Positions 11,061 through 22,747 are shown, counted from the first letter of the stretch. The stretch: 64,000 nucleotides of DNA from Anagrus nilaparvatae (GCA_022575985.1 JAKSXM010000132.1:2604001-2668000), one strand, 5' to 3'. Translations and numbers: made by a program. The notes: generated from the letters alone by a model not told the origin.

Positions 11061-12609
11061 CTAGGGGGCAAGCCCCCTGCGCGCTGAAGCGCGCCAACCC
11101 CCTCAGATCATATTTCATGTCTAATGGAAATAAAACTGTGGTTTAATTATATAATAAATAAAAACAATTGTACAGTGAGGCGTCAATTTCAAATAATGAA
11201 CTTTTTTCATAATTCTATTATTATTTTTATTTTTAAAATTTATCTCAAGAAAAAAATATTGCATTATTGTCCCTCGGTGCTACGCACCTCGGTCCAGAAC
11301 CCTTTTCATCCCTAAAAATAAATTTTTCTTTTTTTCTGGACGGTGAAATTTTTTAATAGGATGACGAAATACTCGAATTAATTTTCATATGTTATGTGTT
11401 GCATCTACAAATATAATTAATTTTCTATTAGCTTAAATATTTTTCATTAAAATTTATAATTATTTTTATAGTTTATATTTATAAATTAAAAAATTAACAT
11501 TTAAAATTATTTATAAATTTGTATATAGTGCACCGCTAACACTACACAGAACATCAATGAAATGGCCAATTAGATAAAGATCACGAAATTTCTAGGAGAT
11601 TGTATAATAAAATAATTATTGTATTTCTTATTTCCGTTAGGGAATTTATATATCATTATTTTTTACACAAAATTTTATTAATAGTTAAGTATTTTAAAAG
11701 ATAATAAAAATTAGAACTAATGAAACAAATAATGAAAATATCAGCGGAAGCAATCAATATAGTGATACCCGAATAAATTAGACGAAAAATTATGTCACAT
11801 GAGTTTTTTAGAGATAGAAATTTTCCTCAAGAAAAAATAAAATATTTAATATCGTATCGAATGCAATTACTGATACTATCCCTCGAAATAAATTTTTCTT
11901 TTGTCCTAGACGGCGAAATTTTACAATTGGATGACGCCAATGAGTTTTCATATATTATCATAAATAAAAACCAATATTATTTTTATTTTCAAAATTTATC
12001 TCAAGAAAAAATATTAAATATTGCGCCTGAATGCAAATATTGATTGCTGTCCCTCGGTGCTACGCACCTCGGGCCAGAACCCTTTTCGTCTCTCAAAATA
12101 TGTAATTTTTTTTCTGCTTAACGACGAAATTTTACAATTGGATGACAAAATACTCGAATGAGTTTATGTATGTCGCATCTACAGATGTAGTGTTTTATTA
12201 TAGTTTAAATGTATATTATCATATTTTATTACATTTTATAATTATTTTTACAATTTATAATATTAAATTCAAAAAGTAATATTTAAGATTGTCTAAGAAA
12301 TTTTTATACAGCGCAAATACTGCAAAGCTTAAATGAATAAAATTGATTAATTAGATAAAATCGATGACGACATTTTGAGTAAAATGTACAATAAAATAAA
12401 AAAATTATTTTATTGCTAATTTTATTTTTTTTTTGTTGAATATGTTATTATTATAAATTTTTAAAAACTAATTAAAATTGAATAACGCGGGAGCGATATG
12501 ACCGCAGAACTTCTGATATAAATCACGCGCATGACAAAATCAGCGTGACCAATCAAATTACGAATAATTCGATGAGAAAAGAGGGGATCATGAGTTTTAG
12601 GTAATAAGA
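11061..12609 (-). mobile_element. Non-autonomous Helitron, minus orientation
   Basis: Read on the minus strand it starts TCTTATTACC (12609 downward) and ends in CTAG (11064-11061), preceded by two strong GC hairpins (GCGCGCTTCAGCGCGC and GGGGGCTTGCCCCC). A terminal hairpin followed by CTRR is the Helitron 3' end. The empty site is 38347/38348. On the minus strand the insertion lies between T and T, not the usual A and T. There is no Rep/helicase. It contains two diverged internal units of about 780 bases, each with the palindromic block CCTCGGTGCTACGCACCTCG (near 11271 and 12052). Confidence 0.7.
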
Positions 12610-13102
12610 AGTTTTAATTAAAACTTCAAATTTGGTTTATTCCTAATCTTTGAAAAATAAATCATTTTATAAATAAAATTAATAAATTAGTAAATAAATT
12701 TTTTAGATTAACAGCTAAAGAATTTAAAAAACATTATGTTTGATTGGTGTCCAAGTCACAGATTATAAAATATATAAATTACTATTAATTATAATCCGTC
12801 AGTGACTTCGTTAGTTCGTCATTGCCGACGCGTTTCGAAACTAATTAGTTTCATCATCAGGGTTTAAAATAACACTAACACATAAATGATTTAATAAATA
12901 ACACTTTTTATTTTTTTATATTATTACTTTTTCGAGTTTTCGTCATTTCGAGCGCTCGCTAAGATAGCCGACGCGGCACTCAGATTAATTAATCAAAATT
13001 TAATTATTAATTGAACTCTTTCAAATTTTGATTTACATGATAAATAAACAACAGTTTTTGCTTTTTATAAACTTTAATAACGCGAATCAGCAGAACCATA
13101 TA
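12610..13102. other. Gene-free sequence with a palindromic ACTAATTAGT block
   Basis: 12610-12725 matches 38348-38445 and 12975-13102 matches about 42770-42886. Between them, 12790-12870 carries CGACGCGTTTCGAAACTAAT and then TAGTTTCATCATCAG, a palindrome-centred motif of unknown origin. No gene was seen. Confidence 0.5.
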
Positions 13103-14129
13103 TCTTACTAGTCTTACTACTATATATATTTGTAAACTTATTTGTGTGTGTGTGTGTGTGTTCCATCATTAGGCTCAAACCACTGAACAAAATTACATGA
13201 AACCGGTGTCAAAATAAAGATAAAAAGTCCGCGAGTGACAAAGGCTATAGATTTTCTGCTCAGCTATCGTAGTTTTTGAGATATTTAATTTTTAGTGTTT
13301 TTGAAATTAATAAAATTTTGAAAAATTTTGAAAAAAACTAAAATATCTTGAGACTATCGACAAATTTTACTGTCACGAATTTGTACTATTCGATTCGGCA
13401 CCAATTTTTACGTATTATCCTAAATTTTTATTCAAAACGGAGGTATCTTTAAAATTTTATAAAATATTTTTGAAGCTGGTAAAAAAATTTTTTTTCATTT
13501 TTTTATTATTTATGGTATTTTTAATAATTTATTTGTGTGCCTGTGAGTCTATGTATATCATAATGAGACTCGAGCAAATGAAAGAATTTACATAAAACCG
13601 GTGTTAAAATAAAGTTAAAATAATAAAATGTTTACTATTTTAGGGAAAAATTAAGTTTTTTGAAAATTTTGTTAAAAAGTGAAATATCTGAAAAATATGA
13701 TAAAATGGTAATACTTGATTCAGTCAATTCTAGAACCATCTATATATAATACATATCTTAATACTATATGTATACTATATCTTAATACTATATATATCTA
13801 AAAATTTATTTGTCTGTCTGTCTGTCTGTACCCCAATGACTCAAGAACCGCCGAACCAGAACTTATAATTTTTCATTAATGTTTCACCTACGCTGCTCAG
13901 AATAGTTTGAATGTGTTTGCATAATTATAAATTTGTAGTGAAACATGATTTTTTTAAGCAACAGAAAAATATTGAAGTAAATGTGAACAGGATGGACTGA
14001 GCCTCATCTGAAAAATCTGAACGTGTTTGAATAATTATAAATTTGCAGTGAAAAATGATTTTTTTAAGAAACACAAACAGAAGTAAATGCGACACAGGGG
14101 GGCGGAGCCCCCCCTCCAACTTTTGCTAG
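13103..14129 (+). mobile_element. Non-autonomous Helitron, plus orientation
   Basis: It starts TCTTACTAGTC and ends CTAG at 14126-14129, inserted between A and T. The hairpin GGGGGGCGGAGCCCCCC lies about 10-20 bases before the end. The uninterrupted site is 42886/42887. Inside, a second Helitron-like 5' end (TCTAAAAATTTATTTG, 13797) suggests either a nested copy of 333 bp or an internal repeat. TG and TCTG microsatellites follow both starts, as is common in insect Helitrons. Two AATTATAAATTTG units (13922 and 14030) repeat before the hairpin. There is no Rep/helicase. Confidence 0.75.
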
Positions 14130-14299
14130 TTATGTAATATGTAAAATAAATCAAATATTCAACGCGTTTCGCTAAATCACTAAAATTTTGGTTTGATCAT
14201 TTTGTAAAAAAAAAATAATAGTGAATATCTTGATCAAATTTCAAATACAACTGTGTAAATTTTATGTACATTTATATAGCCAGTATCGCGCAAAATAAC

Positions 14300-14875
14300 T
14301 CAATAACTGAAATTATGACCTAATTTTTTTTTCAAAAATTTTTTCACAAAAAAAGCTCTAGGTACTTTTTTTTTTAATTTAGATGTAATACTTCATTTAT
14401 TTCCACGAAAGTACTTATATTTGAGAGTATGGTTTTTACTTGATATCTTAAATTTGATACTTAATTTTTTGAAAATTTTTTCCCCAAAATTTTCGTCACA
14501 TAAAATACAAAAAAACACCAAATTTAATTTTATTTTTTGACCTAGTACCTAATTTATTTCTATGAGAGTACTAGTTTTAGAAAGTTCGTTTATAGTAATT
14601 TTTTGGATTTAATACCGAATTTTAAAAAATTTTTTTTCTCAAAATTAAGAAAACTGCAATATTTTTTTTTTTTAGTGTAATACCTGATTTAATTCCATGA
14701 AAGTACTAATATCTGAAAATATTGTAACCGGTGATATTTCACAACTATTATGTAATTAAGAGAGAAATGTATGTATGATTGCATGGTTGTAAACGGTGAT
14801 ATCAGTGGCATATTAATGTATTAAGCTCATTGTTTGAGGAACCTTAGTACCAGCTAGTTGGCAGGGTATTTATTA
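14300..14875 (-). repeat. Dispersed repeat family R, reversed copy
   Basis: Units with GTACTTTCATGGAAATAAAT and GAGGTATTACATCC (minus strand) recur about every 170-190 bases. The outer end CCTGCCAACTAGCTGG is shared with 47140. Other members are at 22592-24300 and 47140-48150. It encodes nothing. It may be an unclassified non-autonomous element. Confidence 0.6.
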
Positions 14876-15074
14876 AATTTTTAGCTTAAATTAATCCTAC
14901 GAATAGCTAAAATAACAATTTCTACAAAAAAATAAATTTTTATAATTTTAACATTTTATTTTTTATTTTCTAAAATTGTTTGAAATTGTATACATTTTTT
15001 TTAAAACATAATTAATGTGGATAAACAAATGCATCGATAAAGTAAAATTCAATATTTTTAAAATATTATTCTCG

Positions 15075-16684
15075 TCAATCAAGAAGTTGACATATAAAAT
15101 TATTTCTTAGGCATCTTTTCAGCTGTCTACCAGGATACAAAGAATTACATTCAGAGTGAATTCTGCAGGGTCCTGAAAAAATTCAAAAAAACAAGTAAAT
15201 TTGAATTATTTCTATATTTTTAATTATCTTAAAATAAAAACTTACTCTTCTGTTAGTTAGATTCTTCTTTATTAAAAGTTGATTGCTGATTAAATCCTTT
15301 GCATTAGTGGGAAAATTTGATCTCGTTGATTAAATCCAGAACCTTGTGTCGAAAATTTAAAAAATCAAGTAAATAGGAATTATATATTATTTAGAATAAT
15401 ACTTTTTTAGTCCGATGATAATTGAAATATGTATGATAAATGTTATTTATCAGTCTTTACGGACTAATATTTTTCTTAACATCTAAGAAACAAAATAAAA
15501 AAATTAAATTAAAAAAATTTATTTTTAATTTAGAAAAATTTATTGAAATTAATGCGATACACGCTATGGGCGACTCATTAACAATAAAGTAGTTTAAATA
15601 TTGTTCATCAATGCATTAATTTGTATTGGTGAATAATATAAAAATTAGTCCGTAAAGACCGATAAATAAAATTTATCATAAATAGGAATTACTTCTATCT
15701 TTTTAAGTATCTTAAAATAAAAACTTACCCTGCTGTTGGTTAGATCCTTGTTGATTCAAACTTTGTTGCTGATTTAATCCTTGTTGTGGATTAAGCAATT
15801 GTTGTAATTGAATAGATACTGGTCGTTGATTAACTCCAGAACCTTGTGTCAAAAATGGAAAAAAAAAAATAAATAGGAATTACTTCCATGTTTTTAAGTA
15901 TCTTAAAATAAAAACTTACCCTGCTGTTGGTTATATCCTTGTTGATTCAAACTTTGTTGCTGATTTAATCCTTGTTCCGGATTAAGCACTTGTTGTATTT
16001 GAATAGATCCTGGTCGTTGATTAACTCCAGAACCTTGTGTCAAAAATTGAAAAAAAACAAATAAATAGGAATTACTTCCATGTTTTTAAGTATCTTAAAA
16101 TAAAAACTTACCCTGCTGTTGGTTATATCCTTGTTGATTCAAACTTTGTTGCTGATTTAATCCTTGTTGTATTTGAATAGATCCTGGTCGTTGATTCAAT
16201 CCAGAACCTTGTGTCGAAAATTTAAAAAAACAAGTAAATTGGAAGTAATCCTATCTTTTTAAGTATCTTAAAATAAAAACTTACCCTGCTGTTGGTTAGA
16301 TCCTTGTTGATTCAAATTTTGTTGCTGATTCAATCCTTGTTGTTGATTGAATCCTTGCATTGGGCTTATTCCTGATCCAAAATTAAATAATTTATTACCA
16401 CTGATTTCTTGTCCACTACTAAGCCCTGATCCATGATAAAGTGCTGGTCCATGATTATGCTCTGTTCCATAACTAAAATGTGGTTCATGAATAAGCCATG
16501 GTCTATAATAACCATGTAGTCCGTGACTAAATCCTAGTCTATAATAAAAATGTGGTCCATGATTAAAACCATGCTCATGGCTCATACCGTATTCATAGAA
16601 TTCTTTCCCAAAGCATATTTGAGACTGTAAAATTAATCTTGCTATTGCTAAAATAAGCAAATATTTTCCAAGCATATTAAACAA
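15075..16684 (-). CDS. Secreted His/Gly- and Gln/Asn-rich protein with duplicated mini-exons
   Basis: Gene model on the minus strand: exons 16684-16285, 16207-16112, 16033-15920, 15842-15729 and 15172-15075, giving 273 residues. All junctions are phase 1 with GTAAGT donors; introns are 77, 78, 77 and 556 bases. Residues 1-26 form a signal peptide (hydrophobic LLILAIARLIL, end near CFG). Residues 27-100 are His/Gly/Tyr-rich (GFNHGPHFYYRLGF-like units). Three mini-exons of 32, 38 and 38 codons then encode GLNQQQSLNQQG(Y/S)NQQQ repeats. The last exon adds CRIHSEC and a C-x11-C-x6-C tail. A fourth mini-exon copy (15246-15342) is decayed and assumed skipped. A minus-strand AATAAA lies at 14960-14955. 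I do not recognise the family; secretion is well supported, function is unknown. A venom, saliva or silk-like product is only a guess. Confidence 0.7.
15246..15342 (-). pseudogene. Decayed mini-exon of the Gln-rich gene
   Basis: It has the same acceptor context (GACACAAG before GTTCTGG) and a GTAAGT donor as the working mini-exons, but the length is 97 bases, so it breaks the phase-1 rule. A one-base gain near the GGATTTAATC block gives an in-frame TAA. Including it would truncate the protein before the cysteine tail. Confidence 0.6.
15430..15685. mobile_element. MITE in the last intron of the Gln-rich gene
   Basis: The ends are inverted copies around TCTTTACGGACTAAT (15455-15472) and ATTAGTCCGTAAAGACC (15642-15658), extending outward through GATAAAT-type sequence. 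The loop is AT-rich. It explains why this intron is about 480 bases longer than its sisters. Confidence 0.65.
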
Positions 16685-17261
16685 TGAATTTATAAATTGC
16701 TATGTTAATTCTAAATTTAGATATTCTTATGTTAGTATATTTGTATAGTATTTAGTAAATAAAATCAAATTTAATTGTAGTCAAACAATTTTTTCGTACT
16801 ATTCATTCAATTCATACTTCGCTATTTTATACTAAAATAATCTCATGTCATGATTATTATTATATGCGATAAGTCATTCATAAAAATAAATTTATCACGA
16901 AAATATGAATCGAATGCTAGTTTATATCATTTAATATATAAATTTTCTTTTTTAAATTATAATTTTTTAAATAGCAACAATAATTTATAAATTTTTTGCT
17001 ATCATTTTATTTGCAATTTGCATATAAAGCATTTTATTCAATTCAATCACTTAAAATTAAATTGATTGTTTTTAAATTATTTAGAATCATAATTAAATGA
17101 GTATTTTGGTATCCTATTAATAAGTTTTTGACTTGGTGACCATGATTCAGTAAAATTAACTAATTTCATTTTTTTATATTCATCCAATTCGTTAATTTTT
17201 TTGAATCCTTTGTTATTCGTTGTCACAATACTTTTTTTTATTGGATAACCTTCAATATCAT
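16685..17261. other. 5' flank of the Gln-rich gene and start of copy B
   Basis: 16685-16889 is the upstream region of the minus-strand gene, with an ACTATACAAATATAC stretch that could serve as a core promoter. From 16890 it aligns with the window's first bases and then with 2516-2991. There is no other gene. Confidence 0.5.
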
Positions 17262-17974
17262 TTAAGGCAGGGTGCTACTTCGCGTGCTCGTTGTTTGAGT
17301 GAAAATTTTAAATTTTCAACTTTAAATTTAAAATAAAATGGTGAGAGATTATGGAAAAAATTTGTTTGGGATGAATAAGTACACAAAAAGAGTAATTAAA
17401 AAAAAAATTTTTAAATTAATTTTTTTAAATAAAAAATTATTTAAATTTTCTTATGTATGGAACTTTAATTTGAAGTTGACCCGTTTTAATCGGAAAGAGC
17501 TGATGGTACGATTGATAACTAAAGTTTGGAAGCACCTAAAAAAAAGAAAAAAGATTTATAATTAGTATGAGCATAGTTATTGGGTGAACTAAAATTTTTT
17601 AATGTTGGCCAAAAAAAAAAATTTATGAAGATTTGAAAAAAAATCGTTTTTTTTCAAAATTTTTTAAAAAATATTCATAATTTTTTTTTTTTTGCGAAAC
17701 TTAAGAATTTTATTAATGATATATTATATAGCGACGAATACTGAACAAATTAATTGTATTCAAACAACTTCTGTCTCTTTTTTTAAAAGAAGCTTTTAAG
17801 CTTCCACGTACAACAGGGAAAGAGATTTATTTTTATAATCCATCATTAATAAATATTTGAAAAATGTTAACGATAAATAGAAATAATAAAAATTAAAAAA
17901 TTTTAGTTCACGCGATAACTATTCTGATATTAATTATAAATCTGTTTTTTTCTTTTTTCTAGATGCTGCCAAAC

Positions 17975-20900
17975 TTGGAGTTGCTGAATCTCGTTTTGGT
18001 GACGCTGTAGACGACAATATCATAACGATTGAGGGATACAGTTTGATCAGGCAAGATTGCAACACCCAAGGTGGTGGAGTCGTTTTATATATCAAAAACA
18101 ACTTAAGAGCCAAAGTTTTAGCACGATCCAACTCAACACAAAAAGGCAAACCATCTTGTTTCGAATATATTATGTATCGCATTTCAGGCAAAGAAACTCC
18201 ACCTATCTTTGTCTGTGTAATATATCGTCCATCGTATGTTCCCTTTGATGATGATCTTCACTTTCTTTCTAACTTAAGGGACTTGAGTTCAAACTACAGT
18301 CATAAGATAATTATGGGCGAACTAAATATCGATATGCGTACTGATAGCAGCAATACTGTTTCCATAAAAAATCTCTTTAGTGAGTTATCACTCCGTTTGA
18401 TTAACCATCGAGCAACACGTCGTCCTCCAGGCTCTAGCATATGCAATACCTGGCTTGATGTCATGTGCGTGGATACTAATGATACAGTACTCAACTACCA
18501 CAATAAAATTCCGCCTTTTTTAACCGATCATAATCTCATTGAAGTAGAAATAAAAATTTTCATTCCAAAAATTCCCAAGGAGAGTTTCTCTTATAGAAAA
18601 CTAAACAGCATAACTCCTGAAGCTATTAATGAGATTTTGATTCGGTCTGATTGGTCAACATTCAATAATAACTTAAATTTAGATTCTGCTGTTTCCAATC
18701 TCAGTGACAATCTACAGGCTGCAATTGACAAGCTCGCTCCACTTAAAACTATCAATCCTAAAAAGACTAAACATCCATGGATTGATGATAAGCTGATCTT
18801 TTTAATTCTAAAACGCAAGTCCATTGAACGCCGATATTTGAACTCCAAAAATGCTTCTCTACAGACAGACATACTTAAACTTACCGAGGAAATTGAGTCA
18901 CTCTCTGAATTTGCACATAACATATTTTTACGTACAAGACTTGACGAAGTAATTGATAACAATCGCGACATTTGGCGTGAAATGAGACATCTAGGACTGC
19001 TAGCCACCCCTCGCAATGATCTTCACGGGTTTTCTCCGGATGATCTCAATGTTTACTTTGCTGGAGTTTCAACTTCAACAATAGAAAACATTGATGAAAC
19101 TGATGAATTGATTAGTTCAGCATCCAATGATGGGTTCAGTTTTACAAAGGTAACCCTACAAGACGTAATTCTTGCAGTAGCCCATTTTTCATCGCAGGCG
19201 ACTGGTACTGATGGCATACCTCAGAAGATAGTTGCAAAGTCACTTCCTGTTATTGGCCCACTTTTGGTCAAGCTCTTTAATACATCTCTAACAGAAGGGG
19301 CTTTCCCTACAGCTTGGAAAAAATCACTGTTAACAGCTATTAAAAAGACTTCGGTCCCATCTACACCATCAGATTTCCGTCCTGTTGCTCTCCTTTGTTT
19401 CTTGGCAAAAGTACTTGAAAAGCTAGCACATGACCAGATAACCAACTATATTAGACAGAACAAGTTGATTGACCCATTACAGACTGGTTTTAGACCCTAC
19501 AGTAGTACAGAAACGGCCTTACTAAAATTAACAGAGGACATTAGGTTTGGTAAAAGTAAAAGATTAGTAACGGTACTACTGCAGTTTGACTTCAGCAAGG
19601 CGTTCGATTCCATAGCTCCTTCGAAGCTAATACCTAAATTAAAAACTATGGGTTTCTCAAAGAACGCCTTGCTGTGGATCAAATCCTACCTCCAAGGTAG
19701 ACAGTTACAAGTTACTACAAAAACATCCTCCTCAAATCCCCTTGGAGTTAATCTTGCTGTCCCACAGGGATCAGTATTGGGTCCCCTCTTGTTCTGCCTT
19801 TATATTAATGATGTAAAGCAACATCTGGACCCAGATATCTATCATCTTTTATATGCGGATGACTTGCAAATTTATGTACAAGTATCCCCTGAGAAAATAA
19901 ATGAGGCATTAGGGAAGCTTTCATCAGCGGCCAGTAACATCAGCGTTTGGGCCAAAAATGTTTACCTGCGACTTAACCCGGACTAGACTAAAGCTATATA
20001 TTTTGGCACTAGCCATTTCGTTAATCAACTAGACAAATTAAATCTACCTGGTGTGGTTGTAAGCGAGGGAGTCACTGTACCCTTCACTAGTGAAGTTACA
20101 AGTCTGGGAGTTATTCTAGACCAAAAGATGACTTGGAAATCACACATCTCACTTGTGAGCAAAAAAGTTAACAGAGTACTTTACACACTGCGCTTCATTA
20201 GGCAGTGCACAAACGAAGATCTTCGAATTAAGCTTATACAAGCATTAGTGGTTCCCCACTTAGATTATTGCTCTGTTGTATACCTAGACTGCTCGACAAA
20301 CCTGAAAGACAGAATACAAAGATTGAGTAATACATGTTTAAGATACATCTATGGAATTGGCAGGGACACACATTTATTACTCCCTACAGAGACAAACTAG
20401 GGTGGTTAACCACAAATAATCGTAGGTTATATTTTACATCCATCATTATATATAAAATCCTTCGTTTGCGTCAGCCTGAATACTTGACTCACATTTTCAA
20501 AAAGTACGTTCCCAAAGAGACAGCCAGAGGTGAGTTAATAACACGTAAATTAGAAACCCCTGAACTTGAAAATGGCATGGTGACTGCTCATTCCAAGTGC
20601 AAGGCACGAAAAGCTGGAATTCTCTCCCTTCATCAATACGATTCCTCCCTTCACCTAATTCTATTAAGGCAGGTTTATTAAAGTATTTAAAAAGTTCTAG
20701 TCATACATACAAAGACTCAGTCTTTTAATAATGTTTTATCAGGACTTAATGCATTAATGTTATTTGAAATTTAATATTTCCTTATTTTCCTGTTACTATT
20801 GACTGTTTTACTCACTGTTGCCAAGATATTACTAAAATTGTTTCACTTTATTTGATATAATTATGTTATACTATGTTATTAATAAATAATTGTATAGTTA

Positions 20901-20999
20901 CATTTATATTTTTACAAATTTTATAAATATATTGTTATAATTATGTATCATATTTTGTTCTGGACAAAGAAATAATATTTACATTTACATTTACATTTA
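17975..20999 (+). mobile_element. 5'-truncated non-LTR retrotransposon (LINE)
   Basis: It begins inside the endonuclease domain and ends in a (ATTTAC)n tail at about 20975-20999, a typical simple-repeat LINE 3' end. The host foldback resumes with CTTTAGTTATC. Target duplication looks short (ACTT) and uncertain. The pol frame is described separately. Confidence 0.85.
17977..20681 (+). pseudogene. LINE pol: endonuclease plus reverse transcriptase, one stop and one frameshift
   Basis: The endonuclease C-terminal half comes first: VAESRFGDAVDD, GGGVVLYIKNN and a MGELNID block, and later LTDHNLIEVE. Then comes a full reverse transcriptase with FRPVALL, LQTGFRPYSSTETALLKL, FDFSKAFDS, VPQGSVLGPLLFCLYIND and the catalytic YADD. 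The frame is open from 18043 to a TAG at 19984-19986 (after RLNPD), continues in the same frame to about 20383, then shifts to another frame that ends at 20681. The C-terminal part has the usual LINE thumb-like region (LGVILDQKMTWKSHI). No RNase H is evident. It fits the CR1/Jockey group of APE LINEs; the clade is not certain. The few lesions suggest a moderately young but dead copy. Confidence 0.85.
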
Positions 21000-21202
21000 C
21001 TTTAGTTATCATTTGTAACATCTAATATTGACGTGTCAACTTCATATTCAAGTTCGATACAAAAAAAAATTTTTTTAATTAATTCTAAAATAATTTTTTT
21101 ACATACTACAAAAAATTTTTTTCATTATCTCTTCCCGTTTTCCTGTAAAAAAATTTTCAAATTTCACTAAAATACCGACGCGTAAGTAGCACCCTGCCTT
21201 AA

Positions 21203-21354
21203 GTTTACCTAAATTTCTAAATATTAAAAGTTATTGGAACGTGCCTAAAAAGTAATAAGCTTTTAAGATTCCTTACAAATGTATTCCAATAATCTTATAA
21301 AAATAAAAATTAAAAGTTATCGCAGAATTACTTAAATTTAATTTTTTTTTAATA
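21203..21354. other. AT-rich spacer
   Basis: Short unique sequence between the foldback and the next element. Nothing recognised. Confidence 0.5.
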
Positions 21355-22590
21355 GTAATTTAAACCAAACCGGAATAAGATGCATGTTTAGGTCTTCAAA
21401 TCGGTTCAAAAGTATTTTTTCCCGAAAGTACTACTAAAAATAAGCCTCAACGTCAATTTTTTGCTTATAAGGTTCAGTCCTCGCTTTTTGGCAGCCATTT
21501 TTGGGTTTTGGACTTTTATAAAAAAAGGAAGAAAAATGACAGAAAATTTTTCTTATTTTTTTTGTGAAAAAACATTCACATGAAAAGTTTTTTCCTCTTA
21601 GGGCCGATCGGAGGCTTATTTTTAGTAGTACTGTCAGAAAAAAAATACTTTTTACCCCAAAAGGGTGTATTTAAGATATATTCGCGTTCTGAGTCGATAG
21701 ATTTGCCCAAGAATTGATTTCTAAGGGTTTTCTGGGCCGATGATTAAGAATCTTGATGATTTTTTAAGGTAACATTAATATTTAACCCTTAAATTAGCTA
21801 ATACTACCCCCCAAAAGGGGTCTTTTCGCTATTTTCGCACTTTTTGTGACCAGATTAGGTCCAGAAGGATTTTTTGGGTCGCTGAAAACGAATTTCATGG
21901 ATTTTTTAATGAATAATTAATATATCACTTCTAAATTAGCTAAAAATACCCCTAAAATGGACCAATTTCTGAATTTTTATGCCCAGATTAGGTCCATAGG
22001 GATTTTTGGGCCGCAGATAACGAATTTCGCGGAATTTTTTATAAATAATTAATATATCATCCCTTAATTACCTAACACTACGTTTTTACTATTTCTGCAT
22101 TTTGTACGCCCAAATTAGTCCATAGGGTTTTTTGAATCGTAGATTTTAGGGGTCGTTTTAGCTAATTTAAAGGTGATAGATTAATTATTCATTAAAAAAT
22201 CCATGAAATTTGTTTTTAGCGACCCGAAAAACCCTATATAACTAATCTGGGCGTACAAAATGCAGAAATAGCAAAAACACCCCTTTTGGAGGCTAGTTTT
22301 AGCTAATTTAAGGATGAAATATTAATGTTACCTTAAAAAATCAACGAGATTCTTAATTAGCGACCCAAAAAACCCTTAGAAACTAATTCTTTGACAAATC
22401 TATCGACTCAGAAGGCGAGTACTTCAAAAATACTCCCTTTTGTGGCTAGTTTTTGCAAATTTAAGGGTGAAGCCCCGTTTTATTTACCAAAAGACCCCGA
22501 TTTTCGTGTTCAGCGACCCAAAAAACCTATACTAGAGCAAATCTCGTATTCACAACCGTAAGTACCCCCAAACCCGTATTTTGACTGGAG
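21355..22590. mobile_element. Chimeric hairpin element
   Basis: The left 21358-21655 copies the terminal arm of the 33037-36329 element (AAACCAAACCGG start). The middle, about 21660-22440, is an imperfect palindrome centred near 22070 with repeated GCGACCCAAAAAACCC blocks. The right 22480-22590 matches the right end of the 40514-41120 MITE (CGTATTTTGACTGGAG, then TA at 22591-22592). The two ends thus belong to different families, which suggests recombination or nested insertion with deletion. Confidence 0.6.
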
Positions 22591-22747
22591 TATTAGTACT
22601 TTCATGGAAAAAAATGAGGTATTCCATCCAAATTAAAAAAAAAAAGGAATATCGAGATTTGTTGATAAAAAAAATTAGGCCTTAATACAATAATGGTTGT
22701 TAAATATCACCGGTTACAGTCATACATGCATACATACATACACACTA

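Larger units (their letters stand above)
1..14305 (+). repeat. Segmental duplication, copy A
   Basis: Direct copy of a duplicated segment whose partner is 16890-43060. Base 1 aligns with about 16890. The two stay collinear through the 830 bp foldback (2996-3825 with 17266-21198), the block beginning 3945 (with 24916), the block at 7080-7612 (with 32917-33040 and 36330-36686), the block at 10376-11060 (with 37492-38347), the block at 12610-12725 (with 38348-38445), and the block at 12975-13102 plus 14130-14305 (with about 42770-43060). Every large gap in the alignment is a transposable element that has its own termini. The order and orientation argue for one tandem event, not for scattered repeats. 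The left edge lies outside the window. Confidence 0.8.
17266..21198. mobile_element. Foldback at TTAA, copy B, interrupted by a LINE
   Basis: Same element as 2996-3825, with GGCAGGGTGCTACTTCG and its complement at the ends and TTAA at 17262-17265 and 21199-21202. A LINE occupies 17975-20999, between bases equivalent to about 3613 and 3616. The central palindrome is also eroded: part of the right half near 17825 is lost. The short frame at 17338-17565 lies in the left arm and is probably fortuitous. Confidence 0.75.

Noticed and set aside
17338..17565. 75-codon Lys-rich frame
   Set aside because: Lies in a foldback arm, is broken in the duplicate at 3060-3270 and has no features.
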